64,000 nt of DNA from Terriglobia bacterium (GTDB lineage Bacteria > Acidobacteriota > Terriglobia > Bryobacterales > Bryobacteraceae): positions 20,890 through 84,889 of the forward strand of contig JAJPIT010000099.1 in NCBI GenBank assembly GCA_021324615.1, in the 5' to 3' direction. This document shows positions 36,429-45,463 of the stretch, piece after piece. Each line of letters starts with the position of its first letter. The stretch's first letter is position 1. Made by a program: the position numbers and the translations under genes. A model generated the notes under the pieces. That model was not told the origin of the DNA and made no database searches. It was given only the letters and a program-made list of their open reading frames with translations.

Positions 36429-37607
36429 TCAGTAGCTCTTGGCCAGCCCGAGCACGAAATGCCCGATAATGTTGCGCTGGATTTCCGACGTGCCGGCCTC
36501 GATGGTGTTGCCGCGGCTGCGCAAATATCCGTACGCCCACTCTCCGCCGTCAATGGCGTCCTCGGCGCCCTGCGCCAGTTGCCCGTAGGGGCCCAGAATC
36601 TCCATGGCCACCTGCTGCAGGCGCTGATTCAGCTCGCTCCAGAAAATCTTCTGAATCGATCCTTCCGGACCCGGCACGCCGGTTTCCTTGATCCGGCTGA
36701 AGGCGCGCATCTGATTGAAGCGCATGATTTCGATCTCGGCGTAGCACTGCGCCAGCTTTTGCCGGACCAGCGCATCCCCGTCCCGGCCCATCTCCCGCGC
36801 CAGTTCCACCAGCCGGTTGACGTTGCGCCGGTAGGTCACATGCAGCGCCGCGCCGAAGGTGCCGCGCTCGTGCGCCAGCGTGCCGATCGCCACGCGCCAG
36901 CCGTCGTTCACTTCCCCGAGCACGTCTTCCACCGGCACGCGCACGTCCCGGAAAAAAATCTCGGAGAACTCGCATTCGCCGCTCATCTGCCGCAGCCCGC
37001 GGACCTCGATGCCCGGCGAATGCATGTCGACCAGCAGCGCTGTCAGGCCTTTATGCTTGGGCGCGGCCGGATCCGTGCGCACCAGCAGCTCGCAGCGGTC
37101 GGCCACCCAGCCGTAGCTGGTCCAGCACTTGTGCCCGTTCACCACAAAATAACCGCCCTCCCGCCGGGCTTCGGTCGAAAGCGCGGCCAGATCGCTGCCC
37201 GCGTTCGGCTCGGAAAATCCCTGGCACCAGATCTCCTCCGCGCTCAGAATCTTGCGCAGGTAAGCCTGCTTCTGCCGCGCGGAGCCGAAGGCGATGATGG
37301 TCGGCCCCACCAGACCGAGGCCGATCACATTGGCCATCGGCGGCGCCTGGGCCCGCGCCATCTCCTCCAAAAAGATCATCTGCTCGATGACGCTTGCACC
37401 GCGCCCGCCATACTCCACCGGCCAGGAGATGCCCGCCCATCCGGCGTCGAACAGTTTTCTTTGCCACTGGCGCAGATAGGTGAAGCGGGCGTTCAGAGAT
37501 TCCTCCGCCTGGCGCCGCGCGGCCCAGTCGCGGGGCGCATTGGCGTCCAGCCAGGCGCGGACTTCGTCGCGAAACGCCCGCTCCTTCGGGTTCAGGTTGA
37601 GGTCCAC
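36429..37607 (-). CDS. Acyl-CoA dehydrogenase, catalytic subunit
   Basis: 392-residue FAD-dependent dehydrogenase. WCQGFSEPNAGSDLAALST near residue 132 is the acyl-CoA dehydrogenase signature 1. GHKCWTSYGWVADRCELLVR and VRGLRQMSGECEFSEIFFRD are the middle beta domain. The C-terminus GNTIEAGTSEIQRNIIGHFV provides the FAD-contacting GTSEIQ and a candidate catalytic Glu. It starts at ATG 37607 and ends 6 bp before the partner gene, implying co-expression in a fixed ratio. The CoA-transferase at 41416 could belong to the same catabolism, but this is speculative. Confidence 0.9.
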   Translation of the reverse strand: MDLNLNPKERAFRDEVRAWLDANAPRDWAARRQAEESLNARFTYLRQWQRKLFDAGWAGISWPVEYGGRGASVIEQMIFLEEMARAQAPPMANVIGLGLVGPTIIAFGSARQKQAYLRKILSAEEIWCQGFSEPNAGSDLAALSTEARREGGYFVVNGHKCWTSYGWVADRCELLVRTDPAAPKHKGLTALLVDMHSPGIEVRGLRQMSGECEFSEIFFRDVRVPVEDVLGEVNDGWRVAIGTLAHERGTFGAALHVTYRRNVNRLVELAREMGRDGDALVRQKLAQCYAEIEIMRFNQMRAFSRIKETGVPGPEGSIQKIFWSELNQRLQQVAMEILGPYGQLAQGAEDAIDGGEWAYGYLRSRGNTIEAGTSEIQRNIIGHFVLGLAKSY

Positions 37608-37656
37608 GGGTCGAGTTTAGCACCTTCCAACCGGTCGGTCGGCGACAGCCTTCTCT

Positions 37657-38277
37657 TCAGCGGTGCTGCGCCGGATCGGTGACCGGGAAGTCGAAGATCT
37701 CGGCGGCGGCGTTCACCAAAAGCTGCCCCGCGCCGAGCGGCCTGCCTTGCGTGGCGAAGAAAATCGCGCCGTCGGTCGATTCCCCCGGCTTGAGCTTCGT
37801 CAAAACCAGCGCAATGGCCGAAGCCGTCGCCGCCGCGTTCAGCTTGGTGGAGCCCAAATCGGCGATCGCGCTTTGCCGCCGCGATTCGTACCCGTTGGTC
37901 GAATGAATCTGGGTATTGCCGTATAAACCCGCTTCGTAGGTCTTCACCAGCTTGATCAGATCGCCGCGGCTGGCCTTATCGCGCAGCGTGTTCACCACCG
38001 TCTCGGCGGGCAACGCCGGAAGAGTCTGGCCGTCGGCGCGTTCGAAGCGAAAATCCTCCGGCCGAACCGACCAGGAAATGGAGGAGCCGTTGGAAACGGC
38101 GACCTCCAGCACCACGTAGTCGTGGACACGGACCGGCAGCGGCGCGAACATGATCGTCACACCGTTACGCGTCAGCGATTTGTAGTGCAGCCCGCCCGAA
38201 TCAAATTCAATCACTTGGGCATATAAAGCCGCGCAAATCGGCAGCAGAACCAGCAAACGCCCGGCTCGCGACCGCAT
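37657..38277 (-). CDS. Exported hypothetical protein
   Basis: 206-residue protein starting at ATG 38277, where RSRAGRLLVLLPICAALYAQ makes a good signal peptide; the open frame upstream adds only 16 residues that spoil it. The mature part is predicted beta-rich with GGLHYKSLTRNGVTIMFAPL and YVVLEVAVSNGSSISWSVRP, an immunoglobulin-like character as in DUF4352-type proteins. No catalytic motif is seen. It is divergent from pckA (74-bp gap) and upstream of the acyl-CoA dehydrogenase genes on the same strand (49-bp gap). It is probably periplasmic. Confidence 0.7.
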   Translation of the reverse strand: MRSRAGRLLVLLPICAALYAQVIEFDSGGLHYKSLTRNGVTIMFAPLPVRVHDYVVLEVAVSNGSSISWSVRPEDFRFERADGQTLPALPAETVVNTLRDKASRGDLIKLVKTYEAGLYGNTQIHSTNGYESRRQSAIADLGSTKLNAAATASAIALVLTKLKPGESTDGAIFFATQGRPLGAGQLLVNAAAEIFDFPVTDPAQHR

Positions 38278-38351
38278 AAGTACATGATAGACTGGAAGCT
38301 GTTTGGAGCAAGCATTCCACATCATAAAAAATAAGAGAGCCGATCTTTTCT

Positions 38352-39947
38352 ATGCAGAATGAGCGTGTTCGTCCAAGTCGATACGAACTCGACCGCCATG
38401 GACTCCGCAAAGTGGGAGCCATCCACTGGAATCTGAATCCGGCGCAGCTGATCGAGCAGGCGATCGTACGGGGCGAAGGCATGTTGTCGGACAACGGAGC
38501 GTTGGTGGTCCGCACCGGACAGTTCACCGGCCGCTCGCCGAAAGATAAGTTTATCGTCCGCGACTCATCCACCGAGAGCACCGTCAACTGGGGCCCGGTG
38601 AATCAGCCGATGAGTCCGGAGCACTTCGACCGGCTGTTTGCGCGGCTGGTCCAGTTCTGGGAAGGCAAGGAGGCGTTCGTGCAGGATTGTTTCGCCGGCG
38701 CCGATCCGGCCTATCAGCTTCCGGTTCGCGTGATCGCCCAGCGCGCCTGGCATGCCCTGTTCGGACGGCAGTTGTTCGTTCGCGGCGACGCCTCGAAACT
38801 GGAAGGATACACGCCGGAGTTCACGATTTTCTTCGCCCCCGCCTTTCAGGCCGATCCGGCCACCGAGGGAACCCGCTCGGCCACCGCGATCGTGCTCAAT
38901 TTCACGAAAAAAATCATTTTAATCGCCGGCACCGAATACGCGGGCGAGCTGAAAAAAAGCGTCTTCTCGACCTTGAATTATCTGCTGACCTTCCGCAACG
39001 TGCTGCCCATGCACTGTTCGGCCAACGTCGGGCAAAACGGCAAAACCGCGCTGTTTTTCGGCCTTTCCGGAACCGGAAAAACCACGCTTTCGGCCGATCC
39101 CGGCCGCCGGCTGATCGGCGACGACGAGCACGGCTGGAGCGATCGCGGCGTGTTCAACTTCGAAGGCGGATGCTACGCCAAATGTATCCGGCTTTCCAAG
39201 GAAAAGGAGCCGCAAATATGGAACGCGATCCGCTTCGGCGCGGTGCTGGAAAACGTGGCGTTGGACCCGGAAACGCGGCTGGTCGACTACGATTCCGATC
39301 AGTACACCGAGAACACCCGCGCGGCTTATCAGATCGAATTTATTGACAACGCGGTGATTCCCGGCATCGGCGGGCATCCTTCCCACGTGCTGTTTCTGAC
39401 CGCCGACGCCTTCGGCGTGCTGCCGCCGATCTCGCGCCTCACTCCCGAGCAGGCGATGTACCATTTTCTGAGCGGATACACCGCCAAGCTCGCCGGAACC
39501 GAACGCGGCCTCGGCAAGGAACCCGCGGCGACCTTCAGCGCCGGATTCGGCGAGCCGTTCCTGCCGCGGAACCCGGAATTTTATGCCAAGATGCTGGGCG
39601 AACGGCTGGAGCGCTACAACGTCAAGTGTTATCTGGTCAACACCGGCTGGGTCGGCGGCGGCTACGGCGTCGGCCAGCGCATGAGCCTGGAATATACGCG
39701 CGCGATGGTTAACGCGGCGGTCGCCGGTGAACTGGACGGCGTCGCCGTGGAACCCCATCCGGTCTTCCGCGTGCTCGTGCCTAAGAGCGCTCCGGGAATT
39801 CCGCCGGAGCTGCTCGACGCGCGCGGCCAGTGGAAAGATAAGGCCGCTTATGACCGCGCGGCTGAGGAGTTGAGCGCCCGCTTCCGGAAGAATTTCGAAA
39901 AGTTCGGGCGCGTGGCCGAACAGATCATGGAAGCCGCGCCCGCTTAA
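38352..39947 (+). CDS. pckA: Phosphoenolpyruvate carboxykinase (ATP)
   Basis: 531-residue gluconeogenic enzyme turning oxaloacetate and ATP into PEP, CO2 and ADP. RTGQFTGRSPKDKFIVRD near residue 55 binds substrate. FFGLSGTGKTTLSADPGRRL near 236 is the kinase-1a P-loop. LIGDDEHGWSDRGVFNFEGG is the kinase-2 and PEPCK-specific block with the Mn ligand Asp. YCxNTGWVGGG-type YLVNTGWVGGGYGVG lies near 433. It has full family length. The upstream 74-bp gap is AT-rich with TTGGAG (38303-38308) and TAAAAA (38325-38330) spaced 16 bases, a weak candidate promoter. Confidence 0.97.
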   Translation: MQNERVRPSRYELDRHGLRKVGAIHWNLNPAQLIEQAIVRGEGMLSDNGALVVRTGQFTGRSPKDKFIVRDSSTESTVNWGPVNQPMSPEHFDRLFARLVQFWEGKEAFVQDCFAGADPAYQLPVRVIAQRAWHALFGRQLFVRGDASKLEGYTPEFTIFFAPAFQADPATEGTRSATAIVLNFTKKIILIAGTEYAGELKKSVFSTLNYLLTFRNVLPMHCSANVGQNGKTALFFGLSGTGKTTLSADPGRRLIGDDEHGWSDRGVFNFEGGCYAKCIRLSKEKEPQIWNAIRFGAVLENVALDPETRLVDYDSDQYTENTRAAYQIEFIDNAVIPGIGGHPSHVLFLTADAFGVLPPISRLTPEQAMYHFLSGYTAKLAGTERGLGKEPAATFSAGFGEPFLPRNPEFYAKMLGERLERYNVKCYLVNTGWVGGGYGVGQRMSLEYTRAMVNAAVAGELDGVAVEPHPVFRVLVPKSAPGIPPELLDARGQWKDKAAYDRAAEELSARFRKNFEKFGRVAEQIMEAAPA

Positions 39948-39991
39948 ATTCGGGTGAAACTTCCTTCATTTTTTCCGGATCTAATCAGAGC

Positions 39992-40924
39992 GTGCTGATG
40001 CGGAGTCCGGAGCCCTGGGCCGTGATCCTCGCGGGCGGCGAGGGAACACGTCTGCAATCTTTGACCCGTTTTATTTCCGGCGACACGCGCCCCAAGCAGT
40101 TCTGCCCGATCTTCGGCGGCCGGACTCTGCTGGACCAAACCCGGGCGCGGCTGGTCAAACTCATTCCGCCGGAGCGGACCTTGTTCGTGGTGCAGGACGC
40201 GCACCAACCGTTCTATCGCACCCAGTTGGCCGACGCCGATCCGGACCTGATTTTGAGCCAGCCGGCCAACAAGGGAACCGCGGTCGCCATCGCCTTGGCC
40301 GTGGGGAAGATTCTGGCGCGCGACCGCCAGGCGGCGGTGGCCGTCTTTCCGGCGGACCATCACTATGACCGAGACGAGGTGTTTCTCGCCGCGGTGGACC
40401 GCTCCTTTGAGCTGGCCGAACGCCACCGGAGTTCGCTGACGCTGCTGGGCGCCGAGGCGTATTCGCCGGAGACCGAGTACGGCTGGATTGAACCGCAGTT
40501 CGACGATTACGGCGTGGCGCGGGTGCTTCGCTTCTGGGAAAAGCCGCCGCCGGGCCGCGCGCGGGAGCTGCTGGCGCGCGGATGCCTCTGGAACACCTTC
40601 GTGATGATCGGCAAGGCGCGGGCGTTCGCGGATATGACCGGCGCCGCCGCTCCCGGACTCAACGCAAGCGTGCAGCGCCTGCTGCGCCGCTGGGACGATC
40701 CGCCGCGCCGCCGGCGCATCTTCTCGCTTCTTCCGCCGGTCGATTTCTCCCGCCACGTGCTGGCGCTGGCGACCGGGCGGCTTCTGGCCCTGCCCCTGCG
40801 CGGCGTGCGCTGGAGCGATCTGGGCAAACCCGAGCGCGTGCTTGCGACGCTGGCCGAAGCGGGAATCCGGCCGTCCTGGATGGAGAAGTTCGCCGGAGCA
40901 AGCCGCAACGCCACCACGGCGTGA
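39992..40924 (+). CDS. Mannose-1-phosphate guanylyltransferase-like nucleotidyltransferase
   Basis: 310-residue sugar nucleotidyltransferase of the GMP-pyrophosphorylase type. WAVILAGGEGTRLQSLTRFI and RPKQFCPIFGGRTLLDQTRA are the nucleotide-binding signature. NKGTAVAIALAVG and VFPADHHYD follow, and TEYGWIEPQF with VLRFWEKPPPGRARELL matches the sugar-binding half. It lacks the C-terminal phosphomannose isomerase domain of bifunctional ManC/AlgA. It would supply GDP-mannose for glycans. Start GTG 39992, or ATG 39998 two codons later; I cannot choose. It is 44 bp downstream of pckA and may be co-transcribed. Confidence 0.85.
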   Translation: MLMRSPEPWAVILAGGEGTRLQSLTRFISGDTRPKQFCPIFGGRTLLDQTRARLVKLIPPERTLFVVQDAHQPFYRTQLADADPDLILSQPANKGTAVAIALAVGKILARDRQAAVAVFPADHHYDRDEVFLAAVDRSFELAERHRSSLTLLGAEAYSPETEYGWIEPQFDDYGVARVLRFWEKPPPGRARELLARGCLWNTFVMIGKARAFADMTGAAAPGLNASVQRLLRRWDDPPRRRRIFSLLPPVDFSRHVLALATGRLLALPLRGVRWSDLGKPERVLATLAEAGIRPSWMEKFAGASRNATTA

Positions 40925-40930
40925 ACGGCG

Positions 40931-41380
40931 CTACCCGTACCTTTCTTCGATCGCCTTCACTTTTGCCAACCGCCGCAGGTGGCGTTCTTCGTTGGTGAAC
41001 GCCGCGCTGAGGAAAACCTTGGCCAGATCGCGCGCCAGCTCCGGGCCGATCACCCGCGATCCGAGCACGAGCACGTTCATCGCGTCGTGCTCGACGCCTT
41101 GATGAGCCGAATAGCAGTCGTGGCACAATCCCGCGCGCACGCCTTTCATCTTGTTGACCGCGATGGAAGCGCCCACGCCGCTGCCGCAGATCAGAATGCC
41201 GCGGTCGGCGGCCGATTCGCGGATCGCCCGCCCCACCTTCTCGGCGAAATCCGGATAATCCACCGCCGCGGTGCTGTCGGTGCCGGCGTCGACCGTTTCA
41301 TGACCCAGCTCCCGCACGTATTCGAGCAGCTTCTGTTTGAGCTCGTATCCGGCATGGTCCGCGCCGAGGACGATTCGCAT
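40931..41380 (-). CDS. rpiB: Ribose-5-phosphate isomerase B
   Basis: 149-residue RpiB/LacAB-family isomerase interconverting ribose 5-phosphate and ribulose 5-phosphate. From ATG 41380 the N-terminus is [20 protein letters not shown], the family start, then [34 protein letters not shown] near residue 65 contains the catalytic Cys, and [20 protein letters not shown] and [15 protein letters not shown] complete the core. The longer open frame (25 extra codons) overlaps the divergent CoA-transferase start and is rejected. With Xfp it connects pentose phosphates to central metabolism. Confidence 0.94.
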   Translation of the reverse strand: MRIVLGADHAGYELKQKLLEYVRELGHETVDAGTDSTAAVDYPDFAEKVGRAIRESAADRGILICGSGVGASIAVNKMKGVRAGLCHDCYSAHQGVEHDAMNVLVLGSRVIGPELARDLAKVFLSAAFTNEERHLRRLAKVKAIEERYG

Positions 41381-41415
41381 GACCACTAGTTTGCCAAAGA
41401 AGTTACAGTTGAGGA

Positions 41416-42603
41416 ATGCGCCCGCTGGAAGGCATTCGCGTCCTCGATTTTTCACACGCCCTGGCCGGTCCGTACTGCACCATGCTGATGTCGCAGTACG
41501 GCGCCGAAGTGTACAAAATAGAATCGCCCGAGGGCGGCGACGTGGGCCGAAGCTGGGGACCTCCGTTCACCGGCTCCGACGCATCGTTTTTTTGGGGCGT
41601 GAATCCGGGCAAGCGCAGCCTGGCCATCGACCTGAAAAGGCCCGAAGGCGTGGCCCTGTGCCTGGATCTGATCGGGCGCGCCGACGTGCTGATCGAAAAC
41701 ATGCGCGTCGGCACGCTCGAGCGCCTGGGATTGGGCTATGAAGCCGCGCGGGCGCGCAATCCGCGGCTGATTTATTGCTCCATCAGCGGCTACGGCCAGT
41801 ACGGACCGTCGCGCGGAGAGTCGGCGATGGATCTGATCGTCCAGGCCTCCAGCGGCCTGATCAGCATCACCGGCGTGGAGGGCGGCGAGCGCGTGCGCTG
41901 CGGGCATTCGGTGGCCGATATCACGGCGGGAATGTTCGCCCTTATCGGGATCCTGATGGCCATTGAAGCGCGCCATCGCAGCGGAAAAGGCCAATTTGTG
42001 GACGTTTCGATGCTCGATTCGATGATTTCCGCGATGGTTTCCAATTTCGCGTATTTCACCGGGAATGGCGTGGTTCCCTCAGCGATGGGCACGCGTTTCG
42101 GAGCCATCGTGCCCTATCGCGGCTTCGCCACCGCGGACCGGGATCTGGTCATCGCCGTCGCCAGTGCGAAATTATGGCCGGAATTTTGTAAAGCGATCGG
42201 CCGGCCGGAGCTGGCCGAAGATCCGCGCTATGCGACCAACGCTCTGCGCGTCGAAAATCGCGATGAGCTGGAGGCGCTGCTGGCGGAAATTTTCCGGTCG
42301 CGTCCCTGCGCGGATTGGATCGAAAAACTGCGCGCCCGCGGAATCCCCTGCACCCCGGTCCGCACCTTTGATGAAGTCGCCGCCGATCCACAGGCGGCCG
42401 CGCGGGGAATGTTCCCGGTCGTCGATGGCTTCCGCCTCACCGGACCGCCGGTGAAGTTCTCGGAAACGCCGGGATGTCCCGGGCGCCGTGCGCCCCGCCT
42501 GGGCGAGCACACCTGCGAGGCGCTTCAGGAGTTATTGGGCCTGGACGGCGCGGCGCTCGAAGAGCTCCTCCGTCTCGGCGCGATCTACGACGCAAGCCGA
42601 TGA
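41416..42603 (+). CDS. Class III CoA-transferase (CaiB/BaiF family)
   Basis: 395-residue formyl-CoA-transferase-like enzyme moving CoA between carboxylic acids. The N-terminus [20 protein letters not shown] is characteristic, as is [40 protein letters not shown] near residue 142 holds the catalytic Asp (Asp169 in oxalate CoA-transferase). [20 protein letters not shown] and [18 protein letters not shown] follow. The family handles many substrates (oxalate, carnitine, aromatic acids), and no decarboxylase or hydratase is adjacent to narrow it down. It is divergent from rpiB with a 35-bp gap. Confidence 0.9.
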   Translation: MRPLEGIRVLDFSHALAGPYCTMLMSQYGAEVYKIESPEGGDVGRSWGPPFTGSDASFFWGVNPGKRSLAIDLKRPEGVALCLDLIGRADVLIENMRVGTLERLGLGYEAARARNPRLIYCSISGYGQYGPSRGESAMDLIVQASSGLISITGVEGGERVRCGHSVADITAGMFALIGILMAIEARHRSGKGQFVDVSMLDSMISAMVSNFAYFTGNGVVPSAMGTRFGAIVPYRGFATADRDLVIAVASAKLWPEFCKAIGRPELAEDPRYATNALRVENRDELEALLAEIFRSRPCADWIEKLRARGIPCTPVRTFDEVAADPQAAARGMFPVVDGFRLTGPPVKFSETPGCPGRRAPRLGEHTCEALQELLGLDGAALEELLRLGAIYDASR

Positions 42604-42739
42604 AAGCATAATCGGAAACGAAACCGGCTTGGCCAGGCATCTTTGCTTTGGCGATAAGGCGCGAGAAATTAACTCGGCTTTACATTCACAACCTTTCATG
42701 ATGGTACCGTGTTGTGAGGAACAGGACGTCTTTACGACC

Positions 42740-44644
42740 ATGAGGACCCGAACCAGGATTTTCCCGTTGATGACCGTAGCCGCGGCCTTGGCGCTGGCTC
42801 AGGCGCCGCCGCCTCCGGAGGGACAGCAGGCGCCGGCGGGCGATCCGCCGGGACGCGCCGCGCGGCTGGGATTGATCGAGGGCACGGTCTCCTTGGAGCC
42901 GGCCGGCGTGGAGGATTGGGCCGCGGCGGCGCCCAACCGGCCGCTCACCACCGGCGACCGCCTGTGGGTGGACGACGGCTCGCGCGCGGAAGTGCATCTG
43001 GGCTCCGCCGCGTTCCGCCTGAACGCGAGAACCAACTTTTCGTTCATTAATCTCGACGACCGCGTCGCGCAGGTCCAACTCTCCAGCGGCACGATGAATG
43101 TCCGGGTGCGCCATCTGGCCGACGATGAAACGCTGGAGATCGACACGCCGCAAGCCGCCCTGACCATCCTTCGCCCGGGCGAGTACCGCGTCGATGTGAG
43201 CGAGCAAGGCGACGCCTCGATCGTCACGGTGCGGCAGGGATCGGTGGAAGCCACCTCCGGGCAGGCCGTGACCATCAACCCGCGCGAGCAGGTTCGCATC
43301 ATGGGCGGAGGAAACGACGGACAGCCGGCCACCTTCGACCGCCGCCCCGCTCCAGTGCCCGACGGTTTCGATAATTTCTGCATGGACCGCGACCGCCGCG
43401 AGGACATGTCGATCTCGGCGCGCTATGTTTCGCGCGATATTCCCGGCTATTACGATCTGGACGCCGCCGGCGATTGGCGTCCCGCGCCCGGATATGGAAC
43501 CATCTGGTTTCCGCGCGTCGCGGTGGGGTGGGCGCCCTACCGCTATGGACATTGGGCCTGGATCGCCCCGTGGGGTTGGACATGGGTGGACGATGCGCCC
43601 TGGGGCTACGCGCCGTTCCACTACGGCCGGTGGGTTTTCGTCGCCGGCGCCTGGGGCTGGGTGCCCGGACCGCTGCCCGGTCCCGGCGTGGTGGTGGCGC
43701 GTCCGGTTTACGCCCCGGCGCTGGTCGCCTGGGTCGGGGGCGCCGGCTTCGGCGTATCGGTGGGCATCGGCGCAGGTCCGGCCGTTGGCTGGTTCGCCTT
43801 GGGCCCGCGCGAGGTGTTCGTGCCGCCCTACGCCTATAGCCCTGCCTACATCGAGCGCGTCAACGTGACCAACACGGTGATCGTCAATCGGAGCATTTTC
43901 GTGAACATCAACGCCGGCATCGGCAGCTTCACCTATGTGAACCGCACCGTTCCCGGCGCGGTGGTCGCCGTTCCGGGAGCCGTGATGGTGGCCGGACGCC
44001 CGGTGGGAGCGGCCGCCGTGGTGGTGCGTCCGGAGGTGGTGCAGCGCGTCCAGGTAACGCGCGTCGTCGCCGTCGTGCCCGAGCGCGCCGCCGTTTTCGG
44101 AGGACGCGCCGTGGTGGCCGCGGCGCCGCCCGCCGTGGTGGTGAATCGAACCGTGGTGACGCGAGCCGCTCCGCCGCCTCCGCCGGTTGCCTTCGAACAT
44201 CAGCGCGCCGCGATCGCGGCCAATCCGAATCAGCCGTTCAACCACGCCGCGGTGCGGGCTTCGGCTCCGCCGCCGGCGGCCCGGCCAGCCTATTATCGCC
44301 CGGCCGGCGGTCCGGCTCCCCGGCCCGCTCCCGCCGCCCGGCCCGAGATGAACCGCCCGGAGATGAACCGGCCCGAGATGAACCGCCCTGAGGTGAATCG
44401 GCCGGAGATGAATCGCCCGGGATTCAATGCTCCGCGTCCGGAACCGCGCCCCAATGCCCAGCCGCGGCCGAATCTCGAACCGCGTCCAAACAACGCGGAG
44501 CCGCGCCCCAACCTCGAGCCGCGTCCGAATGAACGCGGCGCGCCGCGCGGCGGGGAGCCTCGCGCCAATCCGGAAGGCCGCCGCCCGCAAGGAGAACGCG
44601 AGCCGCGCGGCAAGGAAACGCGAAAGGAAAAAGAAAAACAGTAG
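42740..44644 (+). CDS. Secreted FecR-domain, Trp/Gly-rich protein with RPEMN repeats (DUF6600-like)
   Basis: 634-residue exported protein. ATG 42740 gives a signal peptide (RIFPLMTVAAALALAQA); the open frame upstream overlaps the CoA-transferase and is not used. Residues ~35-190 are a FecR-like domain (LWVDDGSRAEVHLGSAAFRL, LRPGEYRVDV, SGQAVTINPREQVRI). Residues ~215-330 are rich in aromatic and glycine residues (GYGTIWFPRVAVGWAPYRYG, HWAWIAPWGWTWVDDAPWGY) as in DUF6600 proteins of Acidobacteria and proteobacteria. The C-terminal ~130 residues are disordered, with five RPEMN repeats and then PRPNLEPRPN repeats, ending in a Lys/Glu-rich tail. It probably sits in the envelope; the role is unknown. 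Confidence 0.8.
   Translation: MRTRTRIFPLMTVAAALALAQAPPPPEGQQAPAGDPPGRAARLGLIEGTVSLEPAGVEDWAAAAPNRPLTTGDRLWVDDGSRAEVHLGSAAFRLNARTNFSFINLDDRVAQVQLSSGTMNVRVRHLADDETLEIDTPQAALTILRPGEYRVDVSEQGDASIVTVRQGSVEATSGQAVTINPREQVRIMGGGNDGQPATFDRRPAPVPDGFDNFCMDRDRREDMSISARYVSRDIPGYYDLDAAGDWRPAPGYGTIWFPRVAVGWAPYRYGHWAWIAPWGWTWVDDAPWGYAPFHYGRWVFVAGAWGWVPGPLPGPGVVVARPVYAPALVAWVGGAGFGVSVGIGAGPAVGWFALGPREVFVPPYAYSPAYIERVNVTNTVIVNRSIFVNINAGIGSFTYVNRTVPGAVVAVPGAVMVAGRPVGAAAVVVRPEVVQRVQVTRVVAVVPERAAVFGGRAVVAAAPPAVVVNRTVVTRAAPPPPPVAFEHQRAAIAANPNQPFNHAAVRASAPPPAARPAYYRPAGGPAPRPAPAARPEMNRPEMNRPEMNRPEVNRPEMNRPGFNAPRPEPRPNAQPRPNLEPRPNNAEPRPNLEPRPNERGAPRGGEPRANPEGRRPQGEREPRGKETRKEKEKQ
44339..44428 (+). repeat. 15-bp in-frame tandem repeat encoding RPEMN
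   Basis: Five consecutive 15-base units (44339-44413), each coding Arg-Pro-Glu-Met/Val-Asn, followed by a decayed sixth (RPGFN, to 44428). Units differ only by synonymous changes and one Met-to-Val, so the repeat is read as protein and could vary in copy number by slippage. Confidence 0.85.
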
Positions 44645-44664
44645 ACCCCGCGGGCGCGGCGCTT

Positions 44665-45096
44665 TCAGGATCCGGCTTCCCCGCCAAGGACGCCGCGCAC
44701 CAGCGCGCCGAGCGCCATGAACTCGTCCAGGCGCGACGGTTTGCGGAAATACAGCGTCGCTCCCAGCTCCGCCGTCTGGGCCCGGTCTTTCGGCGAATCC
44801 GAGGAGGTCACGATGATCACCGGAACCTCGCCGCACCTCCGGCTTCGCCGCATGCGCTCCAGGATCTGATCGCCGCTGCGCTTGGGCAGATTCAAATCGA
44901 GCAGGACCACATTCGGGCAGGGAGAGTCCGGATCCTGGTCCAGCCGGTCGATAAAATCAACGGCCTTTTCCCCATCGTCGAGCACGGTCAGGTCGCTGGA
45001 AATCCCGGCCTGGCGCAGTGCTTCACGGACCAGAAAAACATCCGGTTCGGCGTCTTCGATCAACAGGATTCTGGGGTCCCTGCCGGCCTCTCGCAT
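44665..45096 (-). CDS. Stand-alone response regulator receiver (Rcp1-like)
   Basis: 143-residue single-domain receiver. ILLIEDAEPDVFLVREALRQ has the acidic pair. VVLLDLNLPKRSGDQILERM contains the phospho-acceptor Asp, VIIVTSSDSPKDR the Thr/Ser switch, and LYFRKPSRLDEFM the conserved Lys. The long insertion around RLDQDPDSPCPN and the missing output domain match the Rcp1/CheY-like class paired with phytochrome-like or PAS kinases. ATG 45096 is chosen; ATG 45117 and GTG 45132 are in frame and none has a clear Shine-Dalgarno. It is convergent with the FecR-type gene; no kinase is adjacent. Confidence 0.87.
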   Translation of the reverse strand: MREAGRDPRILLIEDAEPDVFLVREALRQAGISSDLTVLDDGEKAVDFIDRLDQDPDSPCPNVVLLDLNLPKRSGDQILERMRRSRRCGEVPVIIVTSSDSPKDRAQTAELGATLYFRKPSRLDEFMALGALVRGVLGGEAGS

Positions 45097-45235
45097 GATG
45101 TTTCGCGCGCGTTGCATCCTGCAATTTAGCACATCGGGCGCTGGTGCAATTCGCTCTCCAGGCGCCGTTCTTCCTTGCCTCGTTTTGGTGAAACGCCGCC
45201 GCGAATTTCGGCTCTAACTCGACGTGAGGAGCGGA

Positions 45236-45463
45236 ATGGCCGGAGACCGGGGTCTGATATTTGTAATCATCGGGTTGATCGGCCTCAGCGCTTTCGCCAT
45301 TCTGAATCATGGACGCATCGGCCCGCGATCCCCGGTCCACGCCACGGCCGTCGTTGCCGGAAGAGTTCCGCTCGGTCCGGAAAATGCCAAGGGCTCCACT
45401 CCCGGCGATGAGATTGTCTCGGGCCGGGTGGAGAAGTCAGGCCCCGCTCCGCCGCTCGACTAA
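45236..45463 (+). CDS. Small single-pass membrane protein
   Basis: 75-residue protein. ATG 45236 is preceded by AGGAG (45227-45231), a good ribosome-binding site. One transmembrane helix (GLIFVIIGLIGLSAFAIL) lies at residues 6-23, followed by a Pro/Gly-rich tail probably outside the cytoplasm. No homology is recognised. Its 3' end overlaps the convergent winged-helix/TPR regulator gene by 27 bases, so the two transcripts would be antisense to each other at their ends. It is divergent from the response regulator. Confidence 0.6.
   Translation: MAGDRGLIFVIIGLIGLSAFAILNHGRIGPRSPVHATAVVAGRVPLGPENAKGSTPGDEIVSGRVEKSGPAPPLD

Noticed and set aside
44339..44428. CRISPR-like array
   Set aside because: The 15-base units are contiguous with no spacers and are in frame inside a protein gene.
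42686..44836. 716-codon minus-strand frame over the FecR-type gene
   Set aside because: His/Arg/Gly-rich shadow. The sense strand has a signal peptide and FecR domain, and its repeats are in frame.
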